A stretch of 40,982 nt of DNA from a virus, in the IMG/VR virus record IMGVR_UViG_3300020731_000487, positions 1 through 40,982 of that record, one strand, 5' to 3'. The notes under the pieces are model-generated. The model ran no database searches and had not been told where the DNA came from. It saw nothing but the letters and a program-made list of their open reading frames with translations. The first letter of the stretch is position 1. Each line of letters opens with the position of its first letter. Shown here piece after piece: positions 24,450 to 32,783 of this stretch. A program made the translations under genes and the position numbers.

Positions 24450-25848
24450 GCAGATCCTTACACCTGTTCCAAAAATCAGTTAGTTCTGGGAATGTCTTTA
24501 ATATGTCTGTATTATTTCTACGATCTTGTTCTGTAAAATACAAATAAAAATTCATCATTGCAGTATCCTGATCATATTTAGTAGGTGTTTTAATCCAGTC
24601 AATTAGTCTTTGAACTTTGCTAATTTCAAAATCTTTAAATCCTTTGAATCGAGAAAGCTGATCTTCTTTATTAGCTTTCATATACTCTACACTCTTTTCT
24701 AGTTCTGTAACCATTTCTGGTAGTATCTTTGCACTCATCCATTCTGGGCTTGTAAGCATTGGTACATCAAACCAGATAAGCTGCCTATCTTTACAGTAGT
24801 CTTTACGTAACTGATGTATGTTTTTAACATAGTTTAACCAATTGGGATAACTTAGTACATTAAATGTAGCTATGAATGTTAGACTATGTTTGCTGCCATT
24901 GGCTAGAAAATCTGTAATATTCCTATAGAGGGTATTAAACTCCATACCGTGGCGAATATACTCGGCTTGCGATCCCCACGAATCTAAACTACAGAATAAC
25001 ATAAAATGATCTATAGCATCCGCATCTGTTAGATCCTTTAGTCCGTCCATAAACCGATTCCATTGATCCCCCGGCGGGCAGCAATTACTTGTAATACTTA
25101 AATTAAGATCGGGTTTGGGATTTTCTCTAATGTAATCAAACATACGAAACGTATTTTTATCCATTAGCGGTTCGCCACCAGTCATGCGGAATGTTTCAAG
25201 TGTTGGGTAGATCTGAGGTAGCCATTTCCAAAAAGCCAGCAAGTATGGATTGTCTAGACTGTTATTAGGCATGTTCTGTTGCATCCACGACATGTCATTA
25301 TGCCAGGTACCTATTAGTTTATATGCACCATGTTTTTCAATATCCTTCATCCATGTGGTTGAAAGATGCGGACTGCAATAACTACACTTAAAATTGCACG
25401 CCTGATTAAAGTTTACTTCTACATAGCGTGGATTAGGATTTTCAATAGTCTTAGCTTCTTCTAATAATTCAGGACTAAAGACATCTTTACTACGATAAGC
25501 ACGATCGCTAAGATTATTACTGCTATCCTCTATTTGCCAACAAAAACTACATTCTTCAGGTCGTTCGCCAGCTAGCATCAGCTTGCGTTGTTCTTTTTTA
25601 TATTTGGTATTGTGTAGTGCCGAAACATCAACAACAACTTCTTCAACTGGTATACGGTGACTTGGTGGATGATAACAGGAATGTGTTTTACCTGTTGGAA
25701 TATGCAGACTTACATTATACCATTTGGCTAGACAAAAGCTAGGACTTACCTCATTTAATTTTTGATAAACGGTTTCGGAGTCGTACTGGTATTGGGATTC
25801 AAATTTCCCATTAATTTTCTTTACCTCATCGCCCTTGATATTATCCAT
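24442..25848 (-). CDS. Radical SAM protein with N-terminal twitch-type Cys domain (468 aa)
   Basis: The radical SAM motif is CNFKCSYC (Cys151, 155, 158), with MTGGEPLMD as GGE. The N-terminal auxiliary cysteines are Cys39 (PSFC), Cys58 (HSCYHP), Cys100 and Cys103 (ECSFC). It is a clear paralogue of the 453-residue protein at 22412. It is the first radical SAM gene of the operon, 7 bases after the 74-residue gene. No precursor peptide with a Cys- or Gly-rich core is seen beside it, so a peptide-modifying role is unsupported. Confidence 0.9.
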   Translation of the reverse strand: MDNIKGDEVKKINGKFESQYQYDSETVYQKLNEVSPSFCLAKWYNVSLHIPTGKTHSCYHPPSHRIPVEEVVVDVSALHNTKYKKEQRKLMLAGERPEECSFCWQIEDSSNNLSDRAYRSKDVFSPELLEEAKTIENPNPRYVEVNFNQACNFKCSYCSPHLSTTWMKDIEKHGAYKLIGTWHNDMSWMQQNMPNNSLDNPYLLAFWKWLPQIYPTLETFRMTGGEPLMDKNTFRMFDYIRENPKPDLNLSITSNCCPPGDQWNRFMDGLKDLTDADAIDHFMLFCSLDSWGSQAEYIRHGMEFNTLYRNITDFLANGSKHSLTFIATFNVLSYPNWLNYVKNIHQLRKDYCKDRQLIWFDVPMLTSPEWMSAKILPEMVTELEKSVEYMKANKEDQLSRFKGFKDFEISKVQRLIDWIKTPTKYDQDTAMMNFYLYFTEQDRRNNTDILKTFPELTDFWNRCKDLHG

Positions 25849-25855
25849 ATAGTAG

Positions 25856-26080
25856 TTATTGCCATCTCAGCATAAACCACTCCAGGTCTGATTTTTTCTT
25901 AAATTCAAATACGTGATAAGCAGTACGAGCATGATAACCTAGAGTGCTAATACACCAATCATTAATTTCTTGATACAGTTCTTCTGGATAGGGCATACGC
26001 TCATCGTCAACCTGCACTTGGTCACTTGACCAAATTTCAGCCAACCAACCCTTACCATGTTGTCTAAATTCTATATCCAT
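25856..26080 (-). CDS. Small acidic protein of unknown function (74 aa)
   Basis: No family recognised. It is Trp- and Tyr-rich with a compact predicted alpha/beta order: FRQHGKGWLAEIW strand region, a helix near 30-45, then YHVFEFKKKSDLEWFMLRW. It is tightly packed between the oxygenase (1 base gap) and the first radical SAM gene, which supports it being real. A partner or carrier for the pathway is possible but not shown. Confidence 0.7.
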   Translation of the reverse strand: MDIEFRQHGKGWLAEIWSSDQVQVDDERMPYPEELYQEINDWCISTLGYHARTAYHVFEFKKKSDLEWFMLRWQ

Positions 26081-26081
26081 T

Positions 26082-26630
26082 TTATTTTACGTAATATTGG
26101 GCTGCCATAGTAATTCTTAAATCATTTGTTATCGGGCTAGTTGCACTATGATATATGTTACTTGGAAATATTGCGGCTTGTCCACGTTTATATTCGCATC
26201 TTTTAATTTCAGTAGTTTGATCAGTATCGTAAAATACAAGATCCCCATCACTATAGTTTACAAAATAAACTATGGTCCATTGCGAACTATCAACCCAATC
26301 ACGATGTGTACTTGGCGGATGATCTTTAATTACACCATTCCATCGAAGTCCAAAAAATCCTGTAAGTTCAACACCCGGCGCATTTTTCGGAATAACATCA
26401 GCACTTAATACTTCGTGTATTATATTAACAAGTTCCAGTATATCCGGTCCATTAGTATGTCCATTTTGATAACTTAGATAGGATAATGTAGTTTCGGTAT
26501 ACTCTGAACTTATTTTATTCTCACGGATCTCCCACGGAATAGTATTAGCACGTTTTTCAATATAGTTTTGTAGCCAATGGGGGAATATATCGTCGACTAT
26601 AAAAATTTTATCAGTATCAATCACGTCCAT
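26082..26630 (-). CDS. 2OG-Fe(II) oxygenase (182 aa)
   Basis: The metal triad and cosubstrate residue are His109-x-Asp111 (THRDW), His161 (NIYHSA) and Arg172 (LRITMAA), all in the expected order in a jelly-roll core (YFVNYSDGDLVFYD). It is probably a hydroxylase on an unknown substrate. It overlaps the upstream 278-residue gene by 10 bases inside the early operon. Confidence 0.88.
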   Translation of the reverse strand: MDVIDTDKIFIVDDIFPHWLQNYIEKRANTIPWEIRENKISSEYTETTLSYLSYQNGHTNGPDILELVNIIHEVLSADVIPKNAPGVELTGFFGLRWNGVIKDHPPSTHRDWVDSSQWTIVYFVNYSDGDLVFYDTDQTTEIKRCEYKRGQAAIFPSNIYHSATSPITNDLRITMAAQYYVK

Positions 26631-27457
26631 AGCCCGTGCCGCACTTTAATAAGACGAATCAACATTTCTTCATCTTCTTTTTCATGGGCTGCTTCCATTT
26701 TGGTAAGAGCCTTGTGCGCACGATCATGTTCTTTCTTAAGCTCGGGTGGAGTACGAAAGGTGAGTTTACCGCCGTTCATTTCACGGGCCTTTTCGCATAC
26801 AGCAGTCCAACCACTGGCTTCATATGGATCGGATCGTCCTGGACGAATTACAGTCCACCAAAAGTATAATTCATAAATCTCTTTAGCCTTTATAGCTTGA
26901 CTAGTGGGCTTGCCATAGCGTGGGTCGTCTTTATCTAATAACTCGTCATCACCCCAAGTTAGATTCATCTGCCAACCTAAGTTATCTAAACCAGCACGTT
27001 TATTTCGCCATGTACGCCAACGGAACCATCCGCTTGACCAAAATGGTGCTTTATATCTTTCCTTTGATTCATCGCTCCATGCTACCTGCATCCACGCGAG
27101 TTCGACTTCAACAAAGTTAACAAGTTCGTTAAAAAGACAAGGGAGAAACCGATTACCAACGTCACTCCAACTGCCAGGGCGGATATCGCGAGGGTGGGCA
27201 GTAAGAGCATGACTCTTAGTAACCCAACGATTGTTGACGTAATATTTGATGTCATATAGTGTCCTTACGGGCCATGTAATAATGTCTTGTAGATAGCCAA
27301 GGCCCTCGTCAGCTAACCAAAAACGGATAGGATGTGTTCGGCTAGCAGATTTGTTCCACTCGTCCCATTGCTCCATGGTTCCTGCCATAGGTTTTGCAGT
27401 ACCACGCAGCCAGTCTGCAAATTTACTACAGGTCCAATAGTGTGTGTGCTGTGCCAT
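26621..27457 (-). CDS. Conserved-type phage protein of unknown function (278 aa)
   Basis: It is very Trp-rich and contains blocks I associate with a conserved hypothetical family in T4-like and other phages (HYWTCSKFADWLRG, HPIRFWLADEGL, WVTKSHALTAHPRDI, GNRFLPCLFNELV), but no function is known to me. The last 50 residues are a charged helix (ELKKEHDRAHKALTKMEAA). It sits in the early operon 1 base after the preceding stop. Confidence 0.8.
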   Translation of the reverse strand: MAQHTHYWTCSKFADWLRGTAKPMAGTMEQWDEWNKSASRTHPIRFWLADEGLGYLQDIITWPVRTLYDIKYYVNNRWVTKSHALTAHPRDIRPGSWSDVGNRFLPCLFNELVNFVEVELAWMQVAWSDESKERYKAPFWSSGWFRWRTWRNKRAGLDNLGWQMNLTWGDDELLDKDDPRYGKPTSQAIKAKEIYELYFWWTVIRPGRSDPYEASGWTAVCEKAREMNGGKLTFRTPPELKKEHDRAHKALTKMEAAHEKEDEEMLIRLIKVRHGLWT

Positions 27458-27458
27458 C

Positions 27459-28217
27459 TTAGTCCTTTACTACATTCTTTTTAGCCATTTTTAAAATACG
27501 CTGGCGCAGTTTAAATTGATGGAAATATTCATAGCACTTGGCTAATGGGATTACTCCGGTACCTTGGTGTTTAAGTCTAGCACAGGTATTATCAAAACGC
27601 CAATCGCCTTGCTTGTTATGCTCAGTGTCGTCGTATTCGATTAATCTAACTTTTTCTGAAGTGTTAAATTTGAAATACATTAGTGCATCGCCTTCTTTAA
27701 TATCTACGATTCTTGCACCCGGCTTCCAGGCAAATGCAGGTTTACCTGCTACTCGGAACCAGCTGCCTACGTCAAAGCTAGCACTGATAAGGAATGAATT
27801 TTCTGTAAATCCATTGATATCATAGTACGCTGGTAGTTGGGTAGCTACAAGGCTTTTTTCTGCAATAAACAAATAGCCCAATGCCATTTGATGTAGTCCC
27901 ATGCGACCCTGCGGATTACCTAAAAACGATTGTGCAAATTGTACACTTTGGGTAAGGATTTTCATAGTATGATCCTCCATAACCTCAACCTTCATATCTA
28001 CTGGACTTTTGATAACAAAGATATTTTTTAAATCGTCTATGATTGCAGGACAACGAGACACCGCTGGTCCAAAAAATTCCTTATAATCCATATGTTTTAA
28101 TAGGGGCTCGGGTGCCTGTATTCTTAATGGACTAATCATAGAGTTTCCGTCAAGACCAGACATACGTAATTCTGTCTCGCCCGGATTGCATCTTGTCCAA
28201 TATACATTAATAGTCAT
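27459..28217 (-). CDS. Phage protein of unknown function (252 aa)
   Basis: No family assigned. The order is a small N-terminal beta region (VYWTRCNPGETELRMSGL), a helical centre near 40-125, then a probable beta-rich half (FLISASFDVGSWFRVAG...GDALMYFKFNTSEKVRLIEYDD) and a basic C-terminus. The C-terminal part could be a jelly roll like its oxygenase neighbours, but no HxD...H set is convincing. It has tight operon spacing of two bases on each side. Confidence 0.75.
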   Translation of the reverse strand: MTINVYWTRCNPGETELRMSGLDGNSMISPLRIQAPEPLLKHMDYKEFFGPAVSRCPAIIDDLKNIFVIKSPVDMKVEVMEDHTMKILTQSVQFAQSFLGNPQGRMGLHQMALGYLFIAEKSLVATQLPAYYDINGFTENSFLISASFDVGSWFRVAGKPAFAWKPGARIVDIKEGDALMYFKFNTSEKVRLIEYDDTEHNKQGDWRFDNTCARLKHQGTGVIPLAKCYEYFHQFKLRQRILKMAKKNVVKD

Positions 28218-28219
28218 TC

Positions 28220-28837
28220 TTATTCCTTAGGATTTAATATTGTTTGCAGACCTTTTAATTCTGCATTAAAAGCTATACTTATTCGATCAGTATTGCTGTG
28301 ATTAGGATTTGCTTGATGTCTAACCCACGCAGGAAAGGTAACTAAGGTTCCTGCTTTGGGGGTGACAATCCAAGTAGTACTATTATGTTCATCTCTCTTT
28401 TCATATACTTGATGTGGAATAGCAAATTCCATCATATCGTGCATTGGTGATACTAGTGTTAATGTGCCACATTTTTCTTCTGCTCGAACATAATAGACAA
28501 AGCTAGCAAATTTTCCAGGGTGTAAATGTGGAACATTATTCCCTAGAACAACGCCGGTTGGCTTATTAATGTTAATCCACGCATTAGTTAATTCCGGTGC
28601 ATGTTCTTTTTTAATTTTATATAAGCAAGTTATTTCGTCTAGCTTTACATTGATAGCATCAACTAGTGGTTTTAGAACTGCTACATTAAAATCAATAAAT
28701 CCGCTTTGCCATCCTACTGCCTTATGAGGAGCAGGTGATTTTTCTTGCTCTGCATAACAAAACGATTCGATAGCAGGATTATCTATTTCAAGATATTCCC
28801 AACCGAAGTTAGTTCCAAAGATTGGCATTGCATTCAT
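28220..28837 (-). CDS. Putative 2OG-Fe(II) oxygenase (205 aa)
   Basis: Residues 99-118 (GNNVPHLHPGKFASFVYYV) and 163-190 (GTLVTFPAWVRHQANPN...DRISIAFN) match the small phage/marine group of 2OG-Fe(II) oxygenases with HxH, a distal His (His174) and Arg185. Candidate metal ligands are His104/His106 and His174. It is the second gene of the early operon, 3 bases after the ligase. It is the third oxygenase of the window and differs in subgroup from the other two. Confidence 0.85.
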   Translation of the reverse strand: MNAMPIFGTNFGWEYLEIDNPAIESFCYAEQEKSPAPHKAVGWQSGFIDFNVAVLKPLVDAINVKLDEITCLYKIKKEHAPELTNAWININKPTGVVLGNNVPHLHPGKFASFVYYVRAEEKCGTLTLVSPMHDMMEFAIPHQVYEKRDEHNSTTWIVTPKAGTLVTFPAWVRHQANPNHSNTDRISIAFNAELKGLQTILNPKE

Positions 28838-28840
28838 AAG

Positions 28841-30169
28841 TTAAATCTTTTCCCCTACTACGAATCCTCTGAATCCTTTGAAGCGTGGGAATCGTAAACT
28901 ATATGTACCATCTTGATTTTGTGTAATAGCATCGGCTCTTACTTCAACGATGTTACCTATAAGTGTATCAGCATTATCCCAGTATACAACACGATCTTCA
29001 TCTGTAAGTCCGCTACCGACATTAACCCGAATAGTCTTACCATCATCTACTCCTTCGCACACTAGCGCACCAAGTTTGCCTATGTTTTTACCTGTACCTT
29101 CTTCTACGGCAACTACTGCCAAACTAACTTCAATAAAAGGCTTCAACTTCAACCATGCAACTGAACGCTTACATTCATAACTAGCATCTGGATCCTTAAG
29201 CATTATGCCTTCGTATCCGCCTGCAATTGCCTTGGCATTGATTTCTTTATAACGAGCCTGACCTTCTTCGGTATCTAAGTCTACAAGTTCGTTGCTTAGT
29301 GCTTCTACATTAGACAACATATCTTTGTTTTCGTTGACCCAAAAACTAACCATTGTGCTACGAACACTTTGCGGTTTATCATAAGCACCCGCTTCGAAGT
29401 CTGCTAGCGGGATAATGTCAAACAAATTTAATACAGCATCATTGGCTTTGATATCACTCTTACGGTGTACCTGCTTCATCAAGTCCTGGAATGAGCTAGA
29501 CATAATTTCGCCATCTAATACGAGATCCATGCCTTTGCTTGTGCCTTTGGATTTAACTACACTACTAATTTGTTCTTTAATATGTGGAAAGTTTACGAGC
29601 TCTTTGCCATTGCGGCTAAACTGATCAACTCGGCCATCTGCACGAACAACAGTGATAACACGAACACCATCCAGCTTGACTTCAATAAGTTTCTTGCCTG
29701 AAACTTTGGACTCATGGTTAGCACTATCGTGAGCAAGCTGACAACTAAACACAGGGATTGTATATTGAGCATATTTCTTCTCCACCACTTTGTTAACAGT
29801 TTTTTCACTAACTCCGCAACGTAGGTCTTTAATTAGGATTCTACGATACCATCCATTCCATTGACTCTTAGTAGCCTGTGCTATCATCTGATCCAGGGTA
29901 TCACGAGCGGCATTGCCGGTGACTGTGCGATTTATAAAGCCATCCAGAATAGAAGTAAACTCACTCCAAGGTAAGCCAGGGCCGTCTTCATCTGTTTTTT
30001 CCTTTACTTGTTTGATACCAAACGTAGTCATAGGATCTAATGCTAGTCGCATACCAGCAAATAGCTCATCATTGCCTGCTTCTGCTTGAGCAAGAATAAT
30101 AGCCTCTTTGTTTAAGCGGCTAGGATGATCTTCTAGGGTTGAAATAACATACTGGCAGGGATCGCTCAT
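28841..30169 (-). CDS. ATP-dependent DNA ligase, T4 gp30-like
   Basis: It seals nicks in DNA using ATP. Motif I is VKLDGVR with Lys165 as the adenylated residue. LDGEIM near 223-228, EGIMLKDP (motif IV) and VAWLKLKP (motif V) follow in order, and an OB-fold tail with GKLGALVC and RFPRFKGFR ends the protein. At 442 residues it is close to T4 ligase (487) in layout. It leads the 10-kb early operon from the promoter at 30199. Confidence 0.93.
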   Translation of the reverse strand: MSDPCQYVISTLEDHPSRLNKEAIILAQAEAGNDELFAGMRLALDPMTTFGIKQVKEKTDEDGPGLPWSEFTSILDGFINRTVTGNAARDTLDQMIAQATKSQWNGWYRRILIKDLRCGVSEKTVNKVVEKKYAQYTIPVFSCQLAHDSANHESKVSGKKLIEVKLDGVRVITVVRADGRVDQFSRNGKELVNFPHIKEQISSVVKSKGTSKGMDLVLDGEIMSSSFQDLMKQVHRKSDIKANDAVLNLFDIIPLADFEAGAYDKPQSVRSTMVSFWVNENKDMLSNVEALSNELVDLDTEEGQARYKEINAKAIAGGYEGIMLKDPDASYECKRSVAWLKLKPFIEVSLAVVAVEEGTGKNIGKLGALVCEGVDDGKTIRVNVGSGLTDEDRVVYWDNADTLIGNIVEVRADAITQNQDGTYSLRFPRFKGFRGFVVGEKI

Positions 30170-30182
30170 TTTAGACCTTTCT

Positions 30183-30201
30183 AATAACTATATTAGTTAT
30201 T
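30183..30201. repeat. Palindrome overlapping the ligase-operon promoter
   Basis: AATAACTA-TAT-TAGTTATT is a perfect 8-bp inverted repeat that overlaps the end of the -10 and covers the start point. It is a candidate operator or mRNA 5' hairpin. Confidence 0.5.
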
Positions 30202-30228
30202 ATAGCATCTTTAGAGCTAGTATGTCAA
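30199..30228 (-). promoter_or_regulatory. Early sigma70 promoter of the ligase/radical SAM operon
   Basis: TTGACA, 18 bases, TATAAT on the minus strand. The ribosome site for ligase is GAAAGG. No other good promoter was seen down to 19954, so it may serve eleven genes. Confidence 0.8.
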
Positions 30229-30942
30229 GTGATTATTAGTTTTAAATGGCTTACCAATATAAGCATTTTCTAATTGGCGCATAATCAAATTTTTCATTCT
30301 GCGTATAATTGGATGATTATGGTTCCAATCAAACGTTTTTAAGTATGATTGCCAGTCTGAATTTTTATGGCGTCGACACTCGTTTGAATCTAAGTAATGC
30401 CTAATTCTTGTAGGATCATATCCAAAACGTCTAACCAATTCGCAAGCAGTATTAAATGCAAAAGCGCCCATTTCATCAGTATCACCGTAGTATTCTTGCT
30501 CTTTGCGAGTTTTACTTAATTCTGCAGTGCTTTGATAACCTGGGATATTTTTAAAATTTCGAGCGCGGAATTGGCGCATATGTACTACTTCGTGAAGAAC
30601 TACATCTGCAAATCGGACACACATACGCTTAAAACGATACGGTGTGAGCTTCAATTTTTTATCTGTGGGATTAAAATTAAAGTTGATTTCGATAGCCGGT
30701 TTTCCCTTTTTATCTAAATCGCTGTAATAAACGCCGCCTAGAAAAATAAAGCCTTTAGTAGTAGGTGAATGAATACACTTGCGTAACTTAATGGGCAACC
30801 AGGGTTTAATACCCTTATTAATTCGTTTCTGGATTTGACTAGGGGATAAATCCTTGCCTACTAATTCGCCGTTAAGCGAGTAGAACATGGAATATAAGTC
30901 ATATGCAGTAATTTCCGACCAATTAAAGGGTAGCTGGGCCAC
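30217..30942 (-). CDS. HExxH zinc metallopeptidase, SprT-like (241 aa)
   Basis: The zinc motif HEVVH is at residues 117-121, and the third ligand is likely Glu157 in DTDEMGAFAF. Basic residues follow the motif (MRQFRARNF). SprT-like proteins act on DNA-bound or misfolded proteins, but the substrate here is unknown. The start is GTG (30942) with AGGAG at good spacing, and that site sits in the arm of a perfect hairpin that also holds a late promoter. It is a paralogue of the protein at 35549. Confidence 0.82.
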   Translation of the reverse strand: MAQLPFNWSEITAYDLYSMFYSLNGELVGKDLSPSQIQKRINKGIKPWLPIKLRKCIHSPTTKGFIFLGGVYYSDLDKKGKPAIEINFNFNPTDKKLKLTPYRFKRMCVRFADVVLHEVVHMRQFRARNFKNIPGYQSTAELSKTRKEQEYYGDTDEMGAFAFNTACELVRRFGYDPTRIRHYLDSNECRRHKNSDWQSYLKTFDWNHNHPIIRRMKNLIMRQLENAYIGKPFKTNNHLTY

Positions 30943-30946
30943 AATA

Positions 30947-30985
30947 ACACTCCTAGTAAAACTATTTATAGTATACTAGGAGTGT
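30947..30985 (-). promoter_or_regulatory. Ribosome-site-sequestering hairpin with exact T4 late promoter in the loop
   Basis: A perfect 12-bp inverted repeat (30947-30958 with 30974-30985) encloses 15 bases. On the minus strand the 3' arm contains AGGAG for the GTG at 30942. TATAAATA lies at 30963-30970 and would start transcription near 30957, after the 5' arm. Read-through RNA from clpP would hide the ribosome site and late RNA would expose it. Confidence 0.85.
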
Positions 30986-31001
30986 CATTTTATTACATGT
31001 T

Positions 31002-31592
31002 TTACGGGCGTTTCGTTATAATTTCGTCAATTAAACCGTATTCTAGGGCTTCTTCTGCGCTCATAAACTTATCGCGTTCCATATCAGCCATTAATTGTTC
31101 AATAGTTTTGCCCTTGCTATTGTGCTTGGCATAAATGCTGGTTAAATTATACTTCATTTTAATGATTTCAGCTACCTGAATTTCCATGTCTGTAGCTTGT
31201 CCACCTGCGCCGCCCGAGGGCTGATGGATCATGTGGCGAGCATTTGGAAGCATTTTACGCTTGCCGGGAGCACCAGCAGTAGCCAGCAAACTACCCATAC
31301 TACACGCTTGTCCCATAACGACTGTGGCAACATCTGGTTTAATGAATTGCATTGTATCGTAAATGGCCATACCAGCAGTAACAACGCCGCCTGGACTATT
31401 AATAAAGAAAGTAATATCTTCATTGCCTTGACTTTCCAAAAATAACAACTGTGCTACTAGCAAACTAGCAGAATGCTCGTTTACATCTGTGTCCAGCATA
31501 ACAATACGATCTTTTAATAAACGACTGTAAATATCATAACTGCGTTCACCTCGAGCCTCTTGCTCAATAACCATTGGTACTAAATTTGGCAT
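31002..31592 (-). CDS. clpP: ATP-dependent Clp protease proteolytic subunit
   Basis: At 196 residues it has the length of mature bacterial ClpP. The catalytic triad is Ser98 (GQACSMGS), His123 (MIHQPSGG) and Asp174 (ERDKFMS), with the oxyanion SPGG at 66-69. ClpP forms a tetradecameric barrel fed by ClpX or ClpA. No ATPase partner is in the window, so it would use the host's or one elsewhere. It overlaps the glycosylase gene by 13 bases. Confidence 0.95.
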   Translation of the reverse strand: MPNLVPMVIEQEARGERSYDIYSRLLKDRIVMLDTDVNEHSASLLVAQLLFLESQGNEDITFFINSPGGVVTAGMAIYDTMQFIKPDVATVVMGQACSMGSLLATAGAPGKRKMLPNARHMIHQPSGGAGGQATDMEIQVAEIIKMKYNLTSIYAKHNSKGKTIEQLMADMERDKFMSAEEALEYGLIDEIITKRP

Positions 31593-31996
31593 CCTATTTC
31601 CTCTTGTAAATATCTTTTTAATTCTTTGTCTGTAGGCTCTACAGTATAATTCTGTTTGAAAAATATTTCATAACTGTCTGATCCGTATTTTCCAATACCG
31701 TACAGCATTGTAGCATCTTCGCCATCCCAAGTCAAATAGTCTCGGCTCATACCAATTAATCGATTATACCGCACAGTCATCATGCCCAGGGGTGCTAGGA
31801 TAGTTTTGACAAAGTCCGGATCGGCCTTGAGTAACGCCTGCGGAGTAGGAAACCAATAAAGGAATTCTGGTAGGGCTAACTTAACTGGTCTACGTCCAGT
31901 CTGATTAAGCATGATAACTCCTACCATATGCTCCCAGGAATTAGAGATCTGCTGTTGAACCATCAGGTCATCACGTAGCGGCTGAAAAAACTCCAT
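31580..31996 (-). CDS. HhH-type DNA glycosylase, MBD4-like (138 aa)
   Basis: The layout matches the catalytic domain of MBD4 mismatch glycosylases: [10 protein letters not shown] (29-38), the helix [19 protein letters not shown], the helix-hairpin-helix [14 protein letters not shown] (99-112), and then [12 protein letters not shown] with Asp123 as the likely catalytic residue. MBD4 removes T or U from G mismatches arising from deamination. At 138 residues it is the bare domain. No Fe-S cluster loop is present, unlike Nth/MutY. It sits between a lipoprotein gene and clpP in one operon. Confidence 0.8.
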   Translation of the reverse strand: MEFFQPLRDDLMVQQQISNSWEHMVGVIMLNQTGRRPVKLALPEFLYWFPTPQALLKADPDFVKTILAPLGMMTVRYNRLIGMSRDYLTWDGEDATMLYGIGKYGSDSYEIFFKQNYTVEPTDKELKRYLQEEIGCQI

Positions 31997-32001
31997 AGCT
32001 A

Positions 32002-32556
32002 TTAGTTGTCTAATTCTTTAAATGCTTCAGGAGCACGGCGAGCCGCAATCTCATTTAACTTAGCTTGATCTTTAGCTTTTCTAAGAATATTAGCATCACC
32101 TGTAGGTAGTGCTACTAGAACGTATGCACGGAAACGATTACCCTCTGCAACAATCTTTTTCTCAGTAGTTTCGACGCCAGTAAGATCTACTTCCTTGCAT
32201 GAAGTACGCAAGATCATTTCTGAATATTCTGAACTGGAATCTGCTGTATCTGCTTTATATACTTTAGTACGCTGACTAGCCGTTCCGCCAGCAGTCATAC
32301 AGATTTTGCCATATGCATCTGCTTTGGCTTTTTGGAAAGCCATTGAGTAGTCACCGCTTGCACTAGTACCCGCGGCATAGACTGCTGAATTACTAATTGG
32401 TGTAACTATCATCCATTTAGGAGCCTGGTCAATAGCACGTTCGACTTGGCGCTCTTTGTAAGCACGTTCATTGTCTGCACGTTTTTGGTATGGGTCTGTA
32501 GTACCACAAGCAGCCAAAGCGGCAACGATAGGTAATAGTAGTAGGGTTTTTTTCAT
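32002..32556 (-). CDS. LPP20-type outer-membrane lipoprotein (184 aa)
   Basis: It has a signal peptide with lipobox LAAC (Cys17). The body has the LPP20 pattern: PKWMIVTP, YAAGTSASGDYSMAFQKAKADAYGKIC, and a C-terminal YVLVALPTGD. It should be lipid-anchored in the host envelope. Its ATG overlaps the stop of the entericidin-like gene (ATGA), with GGAGA upstream. A phage envelope lipoprotein might block superinfection or alter the membrane during infection, but this is inference. Confidence 0.82.
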   Translation of the reverse strand: MKKTLLLLPIVAALAACGTTDPYQKRADNERAYKERQVERAIDQAPKWMIVTPISNSAVYAAGTSASGDYSMAFQKAKADAYGKICMTAGGTASQRTKVYKADTADSSSEYSEMILRTSCKEVDLTGVETTEKKIVAEGNRFRAYVLVALPTGDANILRKAKDQAKLNEIAARRAPEAFKELDN

Positions 32557-32720
32557 TTAGAATCTCCAGTCATTTTATCTTTAGTCCAGTTGGCGGCACC
32601 TGAAATATCGTTGCCCAAACCGGCAACTGTACCACAACCACTTGTACACAGAACTATCGCTAGCATCATTACTATGATAATAGTCCACAAGATATTTTTA
32701 ATCAAATAGTTCGGATTCAT
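32553..32720 (-). CDS. Entericidin-like small lipoprotein (55 aa)
   Basis: The protein starts MNPNYLIKNILW, has a hydrophobic segment (IIIVMMLAIVL), then TSGC and CGTVAGLGNDISGAANW. The GTVAGxGxDIxxxA block after a lipid-attached Cys is the hallmark of EcnA/EcnB entericidins, small membrane lipoproteins linked to toxin/antidote lysis in bacteria. The lipobox TSGC is non-ideal at -3. Its stop overlaps the next ATG (ATGA). AGAAAGG precedes the ATG, and a near-consensus early promoter lies at 32755-32783. A membrane-active or lysis role is possible. Confidence 0.78.
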   Translation of the reverse strand: MNPNYLIKNILWTIIIVMMLAIVLCTSGCGTVAGLGNDISGAANWTKDKMTGDSK

Positions 32721-32754
32721 TTTACAACCTTTCTCTGTGTGTTAATACATGTAT

Positions 32755-32783
32755 AGTATAACATCTCTATTACCACTTGTCAA
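32755..32783 (-). promoter_or_regulatory. Early sigma70 promoter of the entericidin-like/LPP20/glycosylase/clpP operon
   Basis: TTGACA, 17 bases, TATACT on the minus strand. The 10-bp palindrome ATACATGTAT (32745-32754) directly follows the -10 and may be an operator. The -35 overlaps the end of the upstream 175-residue gene. Confidence 0.78.

Noticed and set aside
19944-25848. RiPP (modified peptide) biosynthesis by the radical SAM genes
   Set aside because: No short precursor with a repeated or Cys/Gly-rich core, no leader-binding domain and no transporter or protease in the operon.
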